Shown here: positions 16,846-25,511 of the stretch, in pieces
How positions within the stretch are numbered: the stretch's first letter is position 1
Layout: each line of letters starts with the position of its first letter
DNA from: Ruminococcus sp.
GTDB taxonomy: Bacteria; Bacillota; Clostridia; Oscillospirales; Ruminococcaceae
Assembly (NCBI GenBank): GCA_017478965.1
Contig: JAFVCV010000003.1
Span: 24,275 to 88,274 of the forward strand
DNA: 64,000 nucleotides
Reading direction: 5' to 3'
The notes under the pieces: model-generated
Seen by the model: the letters and a program-made list of their open reading frames with translations, nothing else
Database searches by the model: none
What the model was told of the DNA's origin: nothing
Position numbers and translations under genes: made by a program

Positions 16846-18185
16846 GCATTTTGGAGGATAACAGGAGATTTTTGCTGGTCCACCCCGAGATAAGCAGGAC
16901 GAAGTATAACTTTGCGGGGATAATAGATAACGAACCCCTGGAGCTTGAATATATCTATGCCATGCTCAAAGGAGCCGGCTTTGAGCCTTACATCTGGGAC
17001 GGGCAGGTGGAAAAGCAGGCCTGCGCCGACAGGATAAAGGAGCTGAGGCCTAAGTTTTTCTACGTCTGCGGCAGGACCAGGCAGGAGAACTTCATGAAGG
17101 AATACTGCCGGGCAGCCAAGGCTGCCGGTGCGGTGACCATGGTGGGCGGGCTCCATGCCCAGCACTGCTATAAGAGGTTTTATGAGAGCTATGTAGACTA
17201 TGTATTCACAGGCTTTGATATCTTTGATATCCTGAAGGTCGCAGAGGGCAGAGCGAGCGCGGCCGGCAGCCTTTGCATAAGAAACGGCAGCCGATGGGAG
17301 GAGCGCAAGGCTTGTCCGTTCGATATAAAGAAACTGCCAAGGCCCGACAGGACATATTTTTATCAGCACCTTGACCGGTACAGATACCTGGAGCTTATAC
17401 CCTGCGCTCATGTCAGGACGGCCTACTGCTGTCCGTACAGATGCAGGTTCTGCTACCGAAACACCCTCAACTGCGGGGTGTATTCTGCCAGGGACATCGG
17501 CGACGTGGTGGAGGAGATAGCTGCCCTTGAGGTGGAGAACGTCTATATCATAGACGACGATTTTCTTTTCAGCGAGAAGAGGATAAGGGAATTTATCAGG
17601 CTCGTCAGGGAAAAGGGGATAAAGAAAAAATACGTCTGCTACGGCAGGGCGGACTTTATCTCCTCCCATAAGGAGCTGATGAAGGAACTGAGGGATATCG
17701 GGTTCTATTATGTACTTGTGGGTCTGGAGGCAACTGATGACAAGCACCTTTACCGTTACAACAAAAAGTCGGATATGTACACAAATTCCAATGCGGTGGA
17801 GATACTCAACAGCCTTGGCATCAACACCATGGGAATGTTCATCACCGATCTGGACTTTAAGCGGGAGGATTTCAAGGGCATCTACAGATGGGTAAAGCGC
17901 CACAAGCTCAGACACGCAGCCATCTCTATATTCACTCCCGAGATGAGCTCGCCTCTCTACGATGAATACCGCAGCAGGCTCATAACCAAGGACCCCTCCC
18001 ACTGGGACTACCTCCATGTGGTGGCAAAGCCCTCGGCAATGTCGGTGAAGAGGTACTATATGTACTATCATATCCTGCTGGTGAAGCTGTTCATAAGGGC
18101 CTGGCGGCAGGGGATATACGATTTTGTGGACTATAAATATTACATTGGCTCGATACTGAAGAATTTCTTCAGATTTGGCGGATAA
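16842..18185 (+). CDS. B12-binding-domain radical SAM enzyme
   Basis: About 447 residues. The N-terminal third (1-140) has the Rossmann-like layout of B12-binding radical SAM proteins but no DxHxxG motif, so cobalamin would bind base-off or not at all. The [4Fe-4S] motif CPYRCRFC is at about residue 200, followed by IDDDFLF and LVGLEA strands. Relatives include BchE and hopanoid or lipid-modifying enzymes. The GTG at 16842 overlaps the ligase stop; a TTG at 16851 is better spaced from GAGGAG. Its place between an acyl ligase and a phosphatidyltransferase suggests a lipid substrate, which is an inference. Confidence 0.85.
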   Translation: MSILEDNRRFLLVHPEISRTKYNFAGIIDNEPLELEYIYAMLKGAGFEPYIWDGQVEKQACADRIKELRPKFFYVCGRTRQENFMKEYCRAAKAAGAVTMVGGLHAQHCYKRFYESYVDYVFTGFDIFDILKVAEGRASAAGSLCIRNGSRWEERKACPFDIKKLPRPDRTYFYQHLDRYRYLELIPCAHVRTAYCCPYRCRFCYRNTLNCGVYSARDIGDVVEEIAALEVENVYIIDDDFLFSEKRIREFIRLVREKGIKKKYVCYGRADFISSHKELMKELRDIGFYYVLVGLEATDDKHLYRYNKKSDMYTNSNAVEILNSLGINTMGMFITDLDFKREDFKGIYRWVKRHKLRHAAISIFTPEMSSPLYDEYRSRLITKDPSHWDYLHVVAKPSAMSVKRYYMYYHILLVKLFIRAWRQGIYDFVDYKYYIGSILKNFFRFGG

Positions 18186-18199
18186 GGAACGGTACGGCT

Positions 18200-18880
18200 A
18201 TGGGCGAGGTCTATAAAAATCCCGTGAAAAAGCTTATTCCCAGTAAGCTGGAAACGGGTCTTCAGAAGTTTTTGTATAAACACGTGGGGCCGCATATACC
18301 CAGTAGTGCGACCCCCAATCAGGTCACGGCTGTCAGCGCCATAGGCGGCGGCTTTGCGGTCATCATGACGCTGCTGACCAATTTTTCGTACTGGTTTTTT
18401 ATCGGGACCGTGGCTGGCCTGGCGGTGCATATCATAGCCGACGACCTTGACGGCTATGTAGCAAGGAGCAGGGGTATGTCGTCAAGGGCGGGAGCGTATT
18501 TCGACCTTATCACCGATGTGCTGTTCTCTACCTTCCTGATAATCGCTTTCGGGCTGACCCCCTGCGCACACCTTCTGCCATCGGCTCTGGCGGCGCCGCT
18601 GTATGGGGTAATGAACGTTACTATGATGAACTACATAATCTATTTCAATGAGTTCCAGTTCCCAAGACTGGGACCCATCGAGGCCCATCTGAGCTATACG
18701 GCTTTTGCGGTGCTGGGAGCGGTCTTTAAAGACCGGGCCGTCTTCACCCTCATGGGTGTTGGAGTCACGGCCTGTGATATCTTTATGACAGCGGCTATGA
18801 TACCGATGTATTATGAGATGTTCAGAATGGCTGTTGCGCTTTTCAGAAGGCTCAGTGCTGAGGATAAGAGCAAAAACTGA
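18200..18880 (+). CDS. CDP-alcohol phosphatidyltransferase
   Basis: 226 residues with about six membrane helices. The family signature is complete: DDLDGYVARSRGMSSRAGAY followed by FDLITD fits DxxDGxxAR-x8-GxxxDxxxD. The enzyme joins a CDP-activated partner and an alcohol to make a phospholipid at the membrane. The opening GVxPNQVT-like pattern is present as SSATPNQVTAVSA. It is the last gene of the cluster and is followed by a strong terminator. It may use the product of the nucleotidyltransferase at 13401; the head group is not known. Confidence 0.92.
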   Translation: MGEVYKNPVKKLIPSKLETGLQKFLYKHVGPHIPSSATPNQVTAVSAIGGGFAVIMTLLTNFSYWFFIGTVAGLAVHIIADDLDGYVARSRGMSSRAGAYFDLITDVLFSTFLIIAFGLTPCAHLLPSALAAPLYGVMNVTMMNYIIYFNEFQFPRLGPIEAHLSYTAFAVLGAVFKDRAVFTLMGVGVTACDIFMTAAMIPMYYEMFRMAVALFRRLSAEDKSKN

Positions 18881-18892
18881 ATAATGCTGCTG

Positions 18893-18921
18893 CGCCGGCG
18901 GGGGACTGCCGGCGTTTTTTT
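18893..18921 (+). terminator. Terminator ending the lipid-type cluster
   Basis: CGCCGGC-8-GCCGGCG followed by seven T's, directly after the phosphatidyltransferase stop. Confidence 0.88.
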
Positions 18922-18926
18922 AGGCG

Positions 18927-18944
18927 GTTAGTTATGGCTAATGT
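18927..18944. repeat. GTTAG-type repeat, copy 1
   Basis: GTTAGTTATGGCTAATGT. It agrees at 13 of 18 positions with copy 2 at 19124-19141 and flanks the iron-permease promoter. It may be a regulator site. Confidence 0.35.
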
Positions 18945-19018
18945 GTACAAAAAGAGTCGAAATGAAATGCTTTTTTTGTTTCTGCAAACAAATTATTGTT
19001 AACTAAAAATGAATTCTC

Positions 19019-19047
19019 TTGACTTACAACTGGCAGTGTGATACTAT
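19019..19047 (+). promoter_or_regulatory. Promoter of iron-uptake operon
   Basis: TTGACT, 17 bases, TACTAT, with a leader of about 185 bases before the FTR1 gene. Confidence 0.7.
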
Positions 19048-19052
19048 ATTTT

Positions 19053-19071
19053 TTAGGTTAGCGGCCCCTGA
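19053..19071. promoter_or_regulatory. Possible DtxR/IdeR-type iron box
   Basis: TTAGGTTAG, then a poorer second half with CCTGA, right after the -10. The first half equals the known iron-box half-site TTAGGTTAG; the second half is weak. The iron-uptake genes downstream support the idea. Confidence 0.35.
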
Positions 19072-19081
19072 GCGGTCCATG

Positions 19082-19108
19082 AAAAAGTTGGCTTTATGCC
19101 GACTTTTT
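19082..19108 (+). terminator. Leader terminator (possible attenuator)
   Basis: AAAAAGTTGGC-TTTAT-GCCGACTTTTT, an 11-bp stem with one G-T pair and a T-run, lying inside the leader between promoter and FTR1 gene. Confidence 0.6.
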
Positions 19109-19123
19109 GTATTTTAGGGCATA

Positions 19124-19141
19124 GTTAGCTGTGGTTAACTT
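19124..19141. repeat. GTTAG-type repeat, copy 2
   Basis: GTTAGCTGTGGTTAACTT, similar to copy 1 at 18927-18944; it lies after the leader terminator. Confidence 0.35.
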
Positions 19142-19238
19142 ACTCGCCAGGTTTCCGGAAGATACAGGGAACGGCTGCACCAAAGTTAGCCTTGTCAAAC
19201 TTTAAAGAGGCGAATACCTCAGCGGGAGGAATAGAGAA

Positions 19239-20858
19239 ATGTCATTTAAAAAGACCGCACTTACTGCGGTGCTGTCGCTGATGATGGCGATGCTTATACC
19301 GGTTTTCGGCATAACTGCCCACGCTGCGACGGATTACATACCCACATGGGACGAGTACAAGGTATCGGGCAACCCCATCGACACCTGGAACGATAAGGCA
19401 AACGCCATCGACAAGGTCCTGGAGGCCTCCTATCAGCTCTACTCTCAGGGCGATCAGGCCGAAGCCTACACGGCTGTGCTCAATACCTACAATTTTTACT
19501 ATGAGACCTCTGGCTTCGAGCGCAACGTCAACGGATATTCCGGCTCGGAGGTCAGCAAGGCCGAGCTGAGCTTCAAGACGGCGAGAAAGTCTGTAAAAAA
19601 AGGCGCTCCCATCGAGGAGGTGAGGGTGAATTATGAGGCCCTCAGTGAGATACTCCATATCCAGGCCAATCACCTTGACGGTCTGGGCGATACGGGTTCC
19701 TCGGGCCTGACCTTCGGGGAGGGCGCTCCCGCAGCGCAGAACACTACGGTGCAGACCGGCGAGAGCCAGACCGGAGACAGCGGCAGCACAACGCCTCTTT
19801 CCAGCGGCACCACCAGCGGCTGGGTGACTTTTGCGTCATGCTTTGCCATTATCCTCCGTGAGGGTCTGGAGGCCATACTTGTCGTAGGGGCTATCATCGC
19901 CTATCTGGTCAAGTCCGGCAACAGGGACAAACTCAAGCACGTTTATATCGGCTGCATTGCGGCCATCGGCGCAAGTTTCCTCTGTGCATGGCTGCTGAGC
20001 CTGCTGAAACTTGCTAATACCGCCAACCAGGAGATAATCGAGGGCGTTACCGCACTGACTGCGGTGCTGGTACTGTTCTATGTGAGCAACTGGATGGTCT
20101 CGAAGGCAGAGGCGGATACCTGGAACAAGTACATCGACGACCAGGTCAAGATGTCTGCCGAGACAGGCAGCGTTTTCACCCTGGCATTCACAGCTTTCCT
20201 TGCAGTGTTCCGTGAGGGCGCAGAAGTTATACTCTTCTATCAGCCTCTTCTCAGTGACGCTAAGAGCATGAGCTACGTCTGGGGCGGCTTCGGCGTGGGC
20301 TGCGTGGTGCTTGCGGTGGTGTTCCTCTGCATAAGGTTCCTGAGCGTAAAGCTGCCTATAAGGCCGTTTTTCCTTGGCACCAGCATACTGATGTTCATAA
20401 TGTCCATATCCTTCCTTGGTGCGGGCATCAAGGAGCTCATCGAGGGAGACGTCATCGACATGACCTCGCCCGACTGGCTCCAGGCTATAATACCTTTCAA
20501 CGACGTTCTCAACGTTCTTGGCATCTATCCTGTCCTTGAAACTCTGATACCGCAGCTGATACTTATTTTTGTAACTCTGATGATATTCGTCATGCAGAAG
20601 TACAAGGAGAAGAATAAGAACGAGGCTGGTATCCTTGCCATCATATTCGGCGGCCTGGGCGGCCACAAGTTCTACCTCGGAAAGTACGGACAGGGCCTTA
20701 TCTGCGTTGCTTTCTGCTGGTCGGGCATACCTGAGCTGCTGGGCGTCATTCAGGGCATACACTATCTGACGGAGACTAAGGAACAGTTTGAGAACGAGCT
20801 TCTTCCGAAAAAGAAGGAGCCAAAGAAAAAGGCCGTAAAAAAGGCCGCAAAGACATGA
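19239..20858 (+). CDS. FTR1-family iron permease with C-terminal TM2 domain
   Basis: 539 residues. A signal peptide (1-30, ending AHAA) and a helical outer domain (about 35-165) precede a Ser/Thr linker. The FTR1 membrane core begins near 195 with REGLEAI, and a second REGAEVI lies near 328; these REGxE motifs bind iron. After seven helices, a TM2-type domain follows (about 460-510: GGLGGHKFYLGKYGQG), then a Lys-rich tail. It should import ferric or ferrous iron. The TM2 addition is not part of usual FTR1. It is the first gene of a long operon; P19 follows. Confidence 0.9.
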   Translation: MSFKKTALTAVLSLMMAMLIPVFGITAHAATDYIPTWDEYKVSGNPIDTWNDKANAIDKVLEASYQLYSQGDQAEAYTAVLNTYNFYYETSGFERNVNGYSGSEVSKAELSFKTARKSVKKGAPIEEVRVNYEALSEILHIQANHLDGLGDTGSSGLTFGEGAPAAQNTTVQTGESQTGDSGSTTPLSSGTTSGWVTFASCFAIILREGLEAILVVGAIIAYLVKSGNRDKLKHVYIGCIAAIGASFLCAWLLSLLKLANTANQEIIEGVTALTAVLVLFYVSNWMVSKAEADTWNKYIDDQVKMSAETGSVFTLAFTAFLAVFREGAEVILFYQPLLSDAKSMSYVWGGFGVGCVVLAVVFLCIRFLSVKLPIRPFFLGTSILMFIMSISFLGAGIKELIEGDVIDMTSPDWLQAIIPFNDVLNVLGIYPVLETLIPQLILIFVTLMIFVMQKYKEKNKNEAGILAIIFGGLGGHKFYLGKYGQGLICVAFCWSGIPELLGVIQGIHYLTETKEQFENELLPKKKEPKKKAVKKAAKT

Positions 20859-20926
20859 TATGAACCGCCTGTATACGGACGGTCTACATATAACAAGCAG
20901 TCATAATTATGAAGGAGGAATTTTTA

Positions 20927-21559
20927 ATGACTAAGAAAAAGCTTGTGGGCATAGCTCTGGCAGCTATGATGGCTATGAGCATGGCAGCCTGCGGCAGCAC
21001 TGACGACAGCAAGGCTGACACTGCCAGCAAGAGCGAGGGTTCCGACGCAGTAGTCGAGGATACCCCCAACGCTGATGACGGCGCAGGATTTACCGAGTAT
21101 CCTATCTTTGAGGACGAAGAGGTAGGTTTCCTGAACGTATCCGCTGTATACTTCCAGCCTGTACCTATGTCCAACGGCAACGAGAAGGTGGACGGTTTCA
21201 ACATTCACCTTGAGGCTGACGTTTCCGCTCTGGAGAACGACCTGGGCTTCGGCGTAGGCGACTGGGTGCCTTACATGACAGTTGATTACAAGATCACCGG
21301 CTCTGACGGATCTGTAGCTGCTGACGGCACATTTATGGTAATGAGCGCATCTGACGGTCCGCACTACGGTGCTAACGTGGCTCTGCCCAATGCTGATACC
21401 TACAGCATCGAGTTCCAGTTCCACAACCCCGAGGAGAACGGCTATCTGCTCCACACCGATGCAGAAACAGGCCCTGGCGGGACCTTCGACAAGTACTTTG
21501 CCGACGGCAACCTGAAGGTGACCTTTGACGGCTGGGACTACGTTCCTCAGGAGTGGTAG
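20927..21559 (+). CDS. P19/Tpd-type periplasmic iron-binding lipoprotein
   Basis: 210 residues from the ATG at 20927, which follows AAGGAGGAATTTTTA. The signal ends at a lipobox SMAAC, so the mature protein is held on the outer face of the membrane. It has the immunoglobulin-like layout of P19 proteins, with FNIHLEAD, VPYMTVDYKI, SDGPHYGANVAL and IEFQFHNP supplying His, Met and Asp-type ligands. P19 of Campylobacter works with FTR1 in iron uptake, and the same partner is next door. It ends at a hairpin (21598-21624) that may reduce read-through. Confidence 0.88.
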   Translation: MTKKKLVGIALAAMMAMSMAACGSTDDSKADTASKSEGSDAVVEDTPNADDGAGFTEYPIFEDEEVGFLNVSAVYFQPVPMSNGNEKVDGFNIHLEADVSALENDLGFGVGDWVPYMTVDYKITGSDGSVAADGTFMVMSASDGPHYGANVALPNADTYSIEFQFHNPEENGYLLHTDAETGPGGTFDKYFADGNLKVTFDGWDYVPQEW

Positions 21560-21597
21560 ACCCGCACAGGTAAATTTCCTTATCAAATTATCGCATT

Positions 21598-21624
21598 ATG
21601 CGCTGAGAATTTAGCTCAGCGCAT
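21598..21624 (+). terminator. Partial terminator or processing hairpin inside operon
   Basis: ATGCGCTGAG-7-CTCAGCGCAT, a perfect 10-bp stem; the T-run comes only eight bases later, so read-through is likely. Confidence 0.45.
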
Positions 21625-21709
21625 ATTGTGCGTTTTTGAATGTTAACAAAGGCAAACTATCGCCGCTCTGTCAACATTCAAAAGCGTCGGAGCGGAAAGG
21701 AGAAAGATC

Positions 21710-22984
21710 GTGTTAAAATATTTTGTTATGACCGTGGAGGCTATGGTCCTGGCGGCGGTGACAGTCGGAACTGTCAGAGGGTTTGTTTTCCTGACTGATG
21801 AACGCAGGGGAAAGCTCGCCGGTGCCATTGGCGCCGGAGTGGGCTTTGTGGCTGCGGCTGTGATGGCGATAATGAAAAACGCCACTACCAGGATCGACAC
21901 TTCCCTATGGAACCTGAGGATATTCACGCTCACTATGGTTCTGTCGCTGGCACTGATCGTTTTCGGCATTTTCAGAAAGAAAAAGATACCGGCTGGGGCC
22001 GTTTATATCTGCGGGGGACTTATCACGGCGCTGATGATATTCTATGTCCTGCCTGATGTGCTGGCCTACCCGTATCTTATACTTCTCACCGAGAAATCTG
22101 TGCTCTCCACCGGGTTCCTGCTCAAATGCGTGGGCATAGTTTTCGGAATTATACTTATCCTTGTGGCTCAGTCTGCGATCTATAACGGGACTGTACGTCT
22201 CAGCTCCTGGACCGCTTACGGCGTCTGCACTGCGGTGCTGCTCATCAACGCCGCCAGACAGTTCTGCGCAGTCCTCGGCATCATGCTCAATAAGCGTATG
22301 CTCGAAAAGCTGGATAAGGACCTCAAACACGATATCTTCGAGCTTGTGAAGTTCTCTTCAAATAACAGCAATATGTTCGTCTATGCTGCTGTTATCGCAG
22401 CTATGACTGTGCCTGCGGTCCTGTGGGTGAAAAGTCTCAGGGCCAGGGAGCCTTACGATAACCCGGCACAGAAAAGAAAGCTGCGCAAGAAGTGGAGAGT
22501 CACCAGGACCTATGCGACCCTGATGCTGTGCTGTCTGATCTTTGGCATGGTGACGTTTACCACTCTTGATGCCGTTGCGAACCGTGAGATACCCCTTTCG
22601 CCTGTGGAGGACGCTAAGATAGACAGCGGCTATGTGGTGGTCCCCTTCGAGCAGGTGGATGACGGACATCTGCACCGTTTCGCCTATGTTACCGAAAACG
22701 ATATCCAGATAAGGTTCATCGTTATCAAAAAGCCGAATTCCTCCGCTTACGGCATTGGTCTTGACGCCTGTGACGTTTGCGGCGAGACAGGCTATTTCGA
22801 GAAGGACGGTCAGGTGGTCTGCAAGCTCTGCGACGTTGTTATGAACATACAGACCATAGGCTTCAAGGGCGGCTGCAACCCCATAGTTATCCCCTATGAG
22901 ATACGTGACGGACAGATCTTCGTTCCCATCGAGGGACTGCTTGAAAACGAAAAGATGTTCAGAAACAACCGTATGCGCAGCTAG
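21710..22984 (+). CDS. DUF2318 (FtrD-like) Fe-S-containing membrane protein
   Basis: 424 residues from the GTG at 21710, which has GGAAAGGAG upstream. About eight membrane helices fill residues 1-300. The C-terminal outer domain has the DUF2318 cysteines CDVCGETGY, CKLCD and KGGCNP near residues 355-390, which could hold a metal or an iron-sulfur site. In Campylobacter and related P19 loci the equivalent membrane protein follows FTR1 and P19 and is needed for full iron uptake. I infer a redox role at the outer face, perhaps passing electrons to reduce iron. Confidence 0.85.
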   Translation: MLKYFVMTVEAMVLAAVTVGTVRGFVFLTDERRGKLAGAIGAGVGFVAAAVMAIMKNATTRIDTSLWNLRIFTLTMVLSLALIVFGIFRKKKIPAGAVYICGGLITALMIFYVLPDVLAYPYLILLTEKSVLSTGFLLKCVGIVFGIILILVAQSAIYNGTVRLSSWTAYGVCTAVLLINAARQFCAVLGIMLNKRMLEKLDKDLKHDIFELVKFSSNNSNMFVYAAVIAAMTVPAVLWVKSLRAREPYDNPAQKRKLRKKWRVTRTYATLMLCCLIFGMVTFTTLDAVANREIPLSPVEDAKIDSGYVVVPFEQVDDGHLHRFAYVTENDIQIRFIVIKKPNSSAYGIGLDACDVCGETGYFEKDGQVVCKLCDVVMNIQTIGFKGGCNPIVIPYEIRDGQIFVPIEGLLENEKMFRNNRMRS

Positions 22985-22996
22985 GAGGTAAGGACT

Positions 22997-24289
22997 ATGT
23001 TTTTCAGAATGATTAGAGGCACTCTGTTCAGGCAGTGGAAAAAGATGCTCATGATAGCCTTTACCATCGCCCTGGGCGCTTCCCTGGCCTCTGCGATGCT
23101 CAGCGTTATGCTGGACGTTGGCGATAAGGTGAACCAGGAGCTGAAGACCTACGGCGCCAACATAACCGTTGTGCCTAAGGAGAACTCGGTGCTCAGTGAG
23201 CTTTATGAGGTGGAGGACGGAGGAGTCTCCGGAGCCTACCTGAGGGAAGATGAGCTGGGAAAGATAAAGACTATCTTCTGGGCATTCAATATCGTCGATT
23301 TTGCGCCCTTCGTGAATGTGGACTGCACTCTGGAGGACGGCACTGAGGTGCAGTGCGTAGGCAGCTGGTTCGACCACCATATGGACCTTCCCACCGGGGA
23401 AACTCTTGATGCGGGCGTAGTCAGCCTGAGGAGCTGGTGGGAACTGGAAGAAGGCCAGTGGCTGGACGAGCAGCTGCTCAGTGACAGCGCAGATGCGGCC
23501 ATGGTCGGCAAAGACCTGGCGCAGAAGCTTGACCTTAAACCCGGGGACACCCTCCGTGTGAGCGGACCCGCCGCTGACAGGGAGCTGAGAGTGGCCGGCA
23601 TTTACGACGCAGGCGGCACTGAAGATATGCAGATATATCTCCAGCTGGACACTGCACAGTCCCTTGCAGACCTGGAGGGCTGCGTTGACAGGATAGAGGT
23701 CAGCGCCCTTACCACTCCGGAAAACGAGCTTTCCGAAAGGGCCGCCAAGGACCCTTCGTCCCTGACCGTGGCACAGATGGAGACCTGGACCTGCACGGCC
23801 TACGCCAGCTCCATCTGCTATCAGATACAGCAGGTCATTACGGATTCCGTGGCCGCTCCTGTGAGACAGGTGGCTGACTCCGAGGGCGCTATACTCAGCA
23901 AAACACAGCTGCTGATGATACTCATAACTATCCTGAGCCTTATCGGCGCCGCTCTTGGCATATGCAATCTGGTGACGGCCAGCGTTATGGAGAGGGCGCA
24001 GGAGATAGGACTTATGAAGGCTCTGGGCGCCCAGAACCTCTCCATCGCTCTGCTGGTGCTCTGTGAGATCGCCATAACTGCGGTATTCGGCGGCGTGGGC
24101 GGCTTTTTCGCAGGTTTCGGCTTTGCCCAGCTCATAGGCCATACGGTGTTCGGCTCGGCTATCGAGATGCGGCCCATGGTGGTGCCTATAGTTGCTGTGC
24201 TGGTGGTGATAGTGACCCTCATCGGCTCTATCCCGGCCATAAAGATGCTCCTTGGGCTTAGGCCTACGGAAGTTCTCCACGGCAGATAA
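22997..24289 (+). CDS. ABC transporter permease (FtsX type) of iron-uptake locus, first
   Basis: 430 residues. It has an N-terminal helix (about 15-40), an outer domain (NITVVPKENS, FDHHMDLPTGE) and three C-terminal helices with the FtsX core (ERAQEIGLMKALGAQNLSIA). AGGAGGTAAGGACT stands before the ATG. Together with the next two genes it forms a MacB-like complex, as in P19 loci of Campylobacter. Such pumps usually work by mechanotransmission across the membrane rather than by plain transport; their job in iron uptake is not settled. Confidence 0.88.
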   Translation: MFFRMIRGTLFRQWKKMLMIAFTIALGASLASAMLSVMLDVGDKVNQELKTYGANITVVPKENSVLSELYEVEDGGVSGAYLREDELGKIKTIFWAFNIVDFAPFVNVDCTLEDGTEVQCVGSWFDHHMDLPTGETLDAGVVSLRSWWELEEGQWLDEQLLSDSADAAMVGKDLAQKLDLKPGDTLRVSGPAADRELRVAGIYDAGGTEDMQIYLQLDTAQSLADLEGCVDRIEVSALTTPENELSERAAKDPSSLTVAQMETWTCTAYASSICYQIQQVITDSVAAPVRQVADSEGAILSKTQLLMILITILSLIGAALGICNLVTASVMERAQEIGLMKALGAQNLSIALLVLCEIAITAVFGGVGGFFAGFGFAQLIGHTVFGSAIEMRPMVVPIVAVLVVIVTLIGSIPAIKMLLGLRPTEVLHGR

Positions 24290-24307
24290 AAAGCGGAGGC
24301 AGGTAAA

Positions 24308-25468
24308 ATGAAGAAAAGAAAAATGTTCATAAGAATGATAACGGCCTCGCTGATGAGAAGGCGTTCACGAATGATAGTGGCGCTTTTGTCCATCGCCATC
24401 GGTGCGACTATACTGTCGGGGCTGGTGTCTATCTATTATGACGTGCCGAGACAGATGGGCGCACAGTTCCGTAACTACGGTGCAAATATGATATTCACCG
24501 GTGAGGACGGGAGCCTGGGTCTTGACGAGGTCATTGCCGGGGAGAAGAAGATAGACCCCGCAGAGCTGGTGGGCGCTGCGCCCTACCGCTACGAGAATGT
24601 CAGGATAAACGATATCCCTGTGGTGGCTGCCGGAACAGACCCGCAGGGAGTTCAGAAGACAAGCCCCTACTGGAGGGTCGAAGGCAGCTGGTTCTCCGGC
24701 GGCGGCGAACTGCTGGTGGGAGCATCGGTGGCCGAGTCCTTCAGGATAAAGTCCGGTGACGTCATCGACGTTTCCTTTACCCCGGCAGCGCAGGAGGATG
24801 AGTCCGGTGAAGAGGAGTTTGTCATGGACAACTTCAAGACCTTCACCGTCATGGGTATACTTCAGACCGGCGGCTCGGAGGAGAATTACATTTATATGTC
24901 CTTAGATGACCTGAGGGAGCTGACCGGCACTGAGGGGAGCATTGATGTGGCAGAGCTGAGCGTTTCGGCAGGTCAGGAGGAGCTGTCGGCCTATATCGAC
25001 GCTATCAACAGCGGCGTAAAGGGCGTCCACGCCAGCCTGGTCAAGAGAGTGACAGCCTCGGAGGCCACGGTCCTGACGAAATTACAGGCTCTTGTGCTGC
25101 TGGTGACTATCGTGGTCCTGGCGCTGACGATGATATGCGTTGCCACTACCATGACGGCCGTGGTAGCGGAGCGCCGCAAGGAGATAGGTCTGAGAAAAGC
25201 CATCGGCGCATCGGATAAGAGCATTATCCAGGAGTTCATGGGTGAGAGTATGCTCCTGGGGCTGCTGGGAGGAGCGCTGGGGTCGGTGCTGGGTTATGTG
25301 TTCGCACAGCAGGTCAGCATCAATGTGTTCAGCAGCTCCATCTCGTTCAGGCCGGTGCTGGTCCCTGTTACTGTCATAGCGTCGATAGCAGTCACGGGTA
25401 TCTCCAGCCTTATGCCTATAAGGAGCGCTACTGACGTTGACCCGGCCATGGTACTGAAAGGCGAATGA
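24308..25468 (+). CDS. ABC transporter permease (FtsX type) of iron-uptake locus, second
   Basis: 386 residues. It has the same plan as its neighbour: an N-terminal helix (about 20-42), an outer domain with ANMIFTGEDGSLG, and an FtsX core with ERRKEIGLRKAIGASDKSI. It starts 18 bases after the first permease and shares with it the NYGANM/TYGANI motif at the start of the outer domain, so the two are likely an ancient duplication forming a heterodimer. It works with the ATPase at 25512. Confidence 0.88.
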   Translation: MKKRKMFIRMITASLMRRRSRMIVALLSIAIGATILSGLVSIYYDVPRQMGAQFRNYGANMIFTGEDGSLGLDEVIAGEKKIDPAELVGAAPYRYENVRINDIPVVAAGTDPQGVQKTSPYWRVEGSWFSGGGELLVGASVAESFRIKSGDVIDVSFTPAAQEDESGEEEFVMDNFKTFTVMGILQTGGSEENYIYMSLDDLRELTGTEGSIDVAELSVSAGQEELSAYIDAINSGVKGVHASLVKRVTASEATVLTKLQALVLLVTIVVLALTMICVATTMTAVVAERRKEIGLRKAIGASDKSIIQEFMGESMLLGLLGGALGSVLGYVFAQQVSINVFSSSISFRPVLVPVTVIASIAVTGISSLMPIRSATDVDPAMVLKGE

Positions 25469-25511
25469 GCCTTGGGCTGACTGCAAAACTCTGAAAAAAG
25501 GAGAATGGACA

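Noticed and set aside
16752-18071. 439-codon minus-strand frame
   Set aside because: Antisense shadow of the radical SAM gene, without start signals or family motifs.
22358-24280. 640-codon open frame on the minus strand
   Set aside because: It is antisense to the DUF2318 and permease genes. Its His/Gln-rich text is the usual shadow of a G/C-biased coding strand.
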